The notes beneath the pieces were generated by a model. The model was not told the DNA's origin. It ran no database searches and was given only the letters and a program-made list of their open reading frames with translations. Below are positions 14,618 to 16,303 of a stretch of 16,303 nt of DNA, piece after piece; positions within the stretch are counted from its first letter, which is position 1, and each line of letters begins with the position of its first letter. The stretch is from Proteobacteria bacterium UBA1844 (GTDB lineage Bacteria; Pseudomonadota; Gammaproteobacteria; Steroidobacterales; Woeseiaceae): contig DDIS01000169.1 in the NCBI GenBank assembly GCA_002338615.1, positions 9,018 through 25,320 on the forward strand, written 5' to 3'. The position numbers were made by a program, and so were the translations under genes.

Positions 14618-15196
14618 ATGCTTACAAAATTGCTATTTGCCGTACTTGTCGGGCTTTGGTCCGTATCAGCCAGCGCCGGCTGGGTGCTGGACAATGACAA
14701 GTCCCATATCAGCTTTACCTCGACCAAGGCAAATAGCGTGGCCGAAGTGCTCGGCTTCAATAAGCTAAAAGGCAGCGTCAGCGACGACGGCCATGTCCAT
14801 GTCAGCATCGACCTCAACAGTGTCGATACGGCGATAGAAGTGCGTGATGAACGAATGCGCGAAATGCTGTTCGAGACGGAGAAATACCCCGCCGCGAGCA
14901 TCACGGCGACGATTGCGATGCAGGACCTTGCCGCGCTGAAGCCAGGTGATACGAAGTCCATGGACGTCGATGCGGAGTTGTCGATGCATGGCACCACGAT
15001 CGAAGTTCCGGTATCGCTCGAAGTTGCGCGCCTGACAAAGGACCGGATACTGGTCGTAAGCAAGAAGCCGGTCGTTGTGACCGCGGGCCAGTTCGGACTT
15101 GTCGGCGGGCTTGATAAACTTCAGGAGATTGCTGGCTTGCCGAGTATCAGCCCGGCAGTCCCGGTCAGCTTTATACTGACTTTCACCGCGCAATAA
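14618..15196 (+). CDS. Periplasmic YceI-family lipocalin-like protein
   Basis: This 192-residue protein has a signal peptide (1-20, V-S-A-S-A) followed by one YceI domain (about 21-191). Landmarks are the opening W-V-L-D-N-D-K-S-H-I-S-F, the D-L-N-S-V-D strand (65-70), R-D-E-R-M-R-E-M-L-F (76-85), K-Y-P-A-A (89-93) and the M-H-G strand (123-125) before the last beta strands. YceI folds form a tunnel that binds isoprenoid lipids or amphiphiles in the periplasm. The ATG at 14618 has AGGAG 6 bases upstream; an in-frame TTG at 14597 is less likely. It follows the amidohydrolase by 70 bases, separated by a hairpin, so it may be transcribed with it or alone. It is a second YceI domain in this window, distinct from the membrane-fused one. 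Its natural ligand is unknown. Confidence 0.9.
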   Translation: MLTKLLFAVLVGLWSVSASAGWVLDNDKSHISFTSTKANSVAEVLGFNKLKGSVSDDGHVHVSIDLNSVDTAIEVRDERMREMLFETEKYPAASITATIAMQDLAALKPGDTKSMDVDAELSMHGTTIEVPVSLEVARLTKDRILVVSKKPVVVTAGQFGLVGGLDKLQEIAGLPSISPAVPVSFILTFTAQ

Positions 15197-15214
15197 TTCG
15201 CTGACGCAATAATT
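15189..15214. repeat. Short direct repeat at the convergent gene ends
   Basis: CGCAATAATT occurs at 15189-15198 and again at 15205-15214. The first copy contains the TAA stop of the YceI gene; the second ends at the first base of the opposing gene's stop codon. The 16-base period may reflect a small local duplication of the gene end. No function is implied. Confidence 0.5.
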
Positions 15215-16303
15215 TACTGGCGCAAAGCGCCGTCACTGATCCACTGCCGGATTTCGTCGATCGTGGATTGTTGCAGCATGCCCGACGGCGGCATTGCACC
15301 GCCTACGATGTTTGCCTCATTCTCGAGCTTGTGGATGAGGTAACTGTTGTCGGGGTTGTTCGGCGCCACACGCATCAGGCCCGCATTCTGCGAACTGGGC
15401 ATATTCACCAGCGCGGCGTAACTCGTATCCGCATCAGCCAGGCTCAAGCCAGCCGGTGGATTTCCACCACTGTGGCATCCGGAGCATATCGGTGTGAAAA
15501 CCACGTCCTGAATCTGGTCCAGCGTAGGGCCAAGTGCCGTGAGCGTGAAGCTTGAGACGAAGTCGCCGCCCGCCGTGCCATCACCGGACGGGAAGCCACC
15601 GGAGAATTCCCCGTCCAGTGCGTTCGCATCAAGATCCATGATCAGCGAGGCGCCGCTACCTGACAAGCGAACCTGGTAGTCATCATTGAGGAGTGTGACA
15701 CCGACCAGGTCAAGCACGGCACTGGCCGCGTTCGACATCGGAACTGAAACTGAAGCTGCTGCAATTTGCGTGTCGTTGCCATTGCCGAAGATGCCGTCGC
15801 CACCGCTACCCGACAGCGTGAACGTCAGCGCATTGACTGTCGATGAATCGAGATCGCGATCAAAACCGGCTATGACCTGCATCGGCTTGGTCGCCAGTGA
15901 AGCGCCTGGCGCGGGCGACATTGACGATACGCGAACCGGCGCGGCCGCCTGTGCACGGTCATCGACGGCGCCGGCCGTTATCCATTGCCGGATCACATCA
16001 ATCTCGCTTTGCGGCAATGCACCGGTGGGCGGCATCTGGCCACCTGAGGATGCGGTGCCTTCGAGTTTCTGAACCAGGTAACTCATGTTCGCGTTGCCGG
16101 CCATCACGCGCTGGGTTCCGGAATCCTGCGAACTCGCCATGCCGACCAGCATGGCGTAACTGTTCGCCGCTTCCAGGTTCAGGCCCGCGGGAGGATTTGC
16201 ACCGGCATGACAGTTGGAAGTCGCGCAATCAGGCGTGAACACACTGGCCTGGATTTCCGAAAAGTTCGGCCCGAATGTTCCTGGTGGCGGCGGCGGTGGC
16301 GGT
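15214..16303 (-). CDS. Duplicated cytochrome c-like / Ig-like protein (5' end outside window)
   Basis: The frame is open through the right edge, so the N-terminus is missing. The visible part begins with a run of seven prolines (16282-16302), then a cytochrome c-like domain with C-A-T-S-N-C-H (codons 16207-16227), an Ig-like domain (about 15545-15960) and a second cytochrome c-like domain with standard C-S-G-C-H (codons 15472-15486). The two haem domains are clear duplicates: both have F-T-P before the first Cys, N-P-P-A-G-L, a Y-L-x-x-K-L-E segment, M-P-P-x-G (possible axial Met) and I-R-Q-W-I near the end. The first motif is CX4CH, not CXXCH. The polyproline linker suggests a secreted or envelope-tethered protein. 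A GTG at 16242 is not a real start because similarity continues upstream. An electron-transfer role is plausible; partners are unseen. Confidence 0.8.
   Translation of the reverse strand, partial: PPPPPPPGTFGPNFSEIQASVFTPDCATSNCHAGANPPAGLNLEAANSYAMLVGMASSQDSGTQRVMAGNANMSYLVQKLEGTASSGGQMPPTGALPQSEIDVIRQWITAGAVDDRAQAAAPVRVSSMSPAPGASLATKPMQVIAGFDRDLDSSTVNALTFTLSGSGGDGIFGNGNDTQIAAASVSVPMSNAASAVLDLVGVTLLNDDYQVRLSGSGASLIMDLDANALDGEFSGGFPSGDGTAGGDFVSSFTLTALGPTLDQIQDVVFTPICSGCHSGGNPPAGLSLADADTSYAALVNMPSSQNAGLMRVAPNNPDNSYLIHKLENEANIVGGAMPPSGMLQQSTIDEIRQWISDGALRQ

Noticed and set aside
1..16303. Defence system, prophage, integron, CRISPR array or insertion sequence
   Set aside because: All sizeable conserved genes are metabolic, transport, envelope or folding functions. 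No transposase, integrase or spaced repeats are visible.

Overview
The window is chromosomal DNA from a Gram-negative bacterium, most likely a gammaproteobacterium. Evidence: Sec signal peptides on periplasmic proteins, an AsmA-family envelope protein, cytochrome b561 and YceI proteins, a SlyD-like FKBP, a PcaK-type transporter, and a pair of GTAG-type REP palindromes. The polyproline linker and cytochrome c repeats at the right edge would fit an environmental or marine lineage such as Woeseiales or a relative, but that placement is a guess. I see no tRNA, rRNA, CRISPR, phage or transposase gene.

Left edge (1-5997): a REP pair is followed by a lower-pathway aromatic catabolism cluster of the homoprotocatechuate (4-hydroxyphenylacetate) type. 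A CHM isomerase gene (hpcD-like, minus strand) diverges from an operon (plus strand) of DapA-family aldolase, FAH-family isomerase/decarboxylase, HpaR/HpcR-type MarR repressor and a long AsmA-family protein. The operon junctions overlap (ATGA, GTGA, TGATG), so translation is probably coupled. The 159-bp divergent intergenic region holds two face-to-face sigma-70-like promoters that share one AGTATACT -10 box. A perfect 12-bp palindrome fills part of the forward spacer, so one repressor site could silence both directions. The asmA reading frame is broken by a one-base frameshift near 5240-5250.

Middle (5991-9921): a secreted DUF1080 (3-keto-disaccharide hydrolase-type) protein diverges from a membrane protein that fuses a cytochrome b561 core to a periplasmic YceI domain. 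Convergent to that is a PcaK/AAHS aromatic acid:H+ symporter with a TTG start. It could import substrate for the left-hand catabolic cluster. A SlyD-like FKBP prolyl isomerase follows.

Right part (9961-16303): a likely two-gene minus-strand operon encodes a YeiH-family transporter and a secreted S9 prolyl-oligopeptidase-type peptidase. Diverging from it are a secreted metal-dependent amidohydrolase and a periplasmic YceI protein, with a strong hairpin at the amidohydrolase stop codon. Convergent with these, and running off the right edge, is a secreted protein with two duplicated cytochrome c-like domains (CX4CH and CXXCH) around an Ig-like domain.

No clearly novel multi-gene system is visible. 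The points most worth a second look are the divergent promoter/operator of the catabolic cluster, the b561-YceI fusion with its fifth membrane helix, the broken asmA, and the duplicated cytochrome protein with its non-canonical haem motif.
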